A stretch of DNA of 5,886 bases from the NCBI GenBank assembly GCA_017618475.1, contig JAFZUF010000124.1, positions 1 through 5,886 on the forward strand, written 5' to 3'. A model generated the notes under the pieces. The model was not told where the DNA came from. It worked only from the letters and a program-made list of their open reading frames with translations, and did not search any database. Of the stretch, positions 5,635 through 5,886 are shown piece by piece (within the stretch, counting starts at the first letter, position 1; each line of letters starts with the position of its first letter). The translations under genes and the position numbers were made by a program. The DNA comes from Clostridia bacterium. Its GTDB lineage: Bacteria > Bacillota > Clostridia > Christensenellales > UBA1242.

Positions 5635-5886
5635 TTACCCCCGTGCAATGATATTATCTAACACTTTGCAATCCATATACGGAATTTTTTGATGGTTAAC
5701 ATCCATGTAGTTTTCATGGCCTTTGCCAGCAATCACCACCATGTCGCCCATTTGCGCGTGATTAATGGCATATTCAATTGCTTCCGCACGATTCACAATG
5801 CGGGTGTATTTATCTTCTAACGCACCATCTAATACCTGATTTAAGGTTGAAATATCCAAGGTTTTGATACCGCGTTCAATCTCATC
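5635..5886 (-). CDS. murE: UDP-N-acetylmuramyl-tripeptide synthetase MurE, C-terminal part
   Basis: The last 83 residues of a Mur ligase, open at the window edge. MurE adds the third amino acid (meso-diaminopimelate or L-lysine) to UDP-MurNAc-L-Ala-D-Glu. The fragment starts with DEIERGIKT, which fits the segment just after the DNPR-type motif, then has RAEAIEYAINHA (33-44), GDMVVIAGKGHENY (47-60) and KIPYMDCKVL (67-76). GKGHE is characteristic of MurE, and its Gly and Glu contact the added amino acid in characterised enzymes. The DNPR-type motif that separates diaminopimelate from lysine enzymes lies just outside the window, so substrate specificity cannot be read. The frame runs through the TTG at 5859, which is an internal leucine codon. 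It ends with TAA one base before the mraY GTG. Confidence 0.93.
   Translation of the reverse strand, partial: DEIERGIKTLDISTLNQVLDGALEDKYTRIVNRAEAIEYAINHAQMGDMVVIAGKGHENYMDVNHQKIPYMDCKVLDNIIARG
5638..5642 (-). promoter_or_regulatory. Shine-Dalgarno-like GGGGG before mraY
   Basis: On the minus strand the end of murE reads CGGGGGTAATGTG. The G-run can pair partly with the 16S anti-Shine-Dalgarno sequence, sits 4 nt before the GTG and includes the last codons of murE. It decides between the GTG (5633) and TTG (5648) starts of mraY and suggests translational coupling to murE. Confidence 0.5.

Noticed and set aside
5859..5886. TTG at 5859 as the start of a small separate gene
   Set aside because: The frame stays open to the window edge and the upstream residues DEIERGIKT continue the MurE C-terminal domain, so the TTG is an internal leucine codon.

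Overview
The window is a segment of a division and cell wall (dcw) cluster from a low-GC bacterium, most likely a member of the Bacillota. The basis is the murE-mraY-murD order followed by ftsQ/divIB-ftsA, the AT-rich sequence, and a MraY close in length and motifs to Bacilli proteins. The standard bacterial code fits: all main frames run through without UGA as sense, and the ftsA-like gene ends in TGA. I cannot place it more precisely; a deep-branching Bacilli, Erysipelotrichia-like or mollicute-proximal lineage is a guess.

Reading along the minus strand, the window opens inside the 3' end of murE (5635-5886). It continues into mraY (stop at 4653, preferred GTG start at 5633) and murD (3321-4628). 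These are successive cytoplasmic and membrane steps of peptidoglycan precursor synthesis. The ftsW/spoVE and murG genes that often follow murD are absent here. In their place lies murA on the opposite strand (2036-3367), coding for the first committed enzyme of the same pathway. The murD and murA genes run head-on and overlap by 47 bp at their 3' ends.

A 51-bp divergent intergenic region (1985-2035) then separates murA from ftsQ/divIB (1169-1984, minus). It holds a near-consensus sigma-70/sigma-A promoter for ftsQ, placed so close to the ATG that the mRNA should be leaderless, and a weaker mirror-image promoter for murA. ftsQ overlaps an unusually divergent, short ftsA-like gene (100-1176). 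Past a 50-bp spacer a further minus-strand reading frame starts at 49 and leaves the window; by synteny it could be ftsZ, but only 16 codons are visible.

Nothing points to an unknown system such as a mobile element, CRISPR array or defence island. The points worth a second look are the inverted murA and its antisense overlap with murD, which gives MurD an extra tail; the 21-residue two-cysteine insertion in MurA; the loss of nucleotide-binding motifs and of the membrane-targeting tail in the FtsA-like protein; the leaderless divergent promoters; and the imprint of strand-specific base bias on MurA composition.
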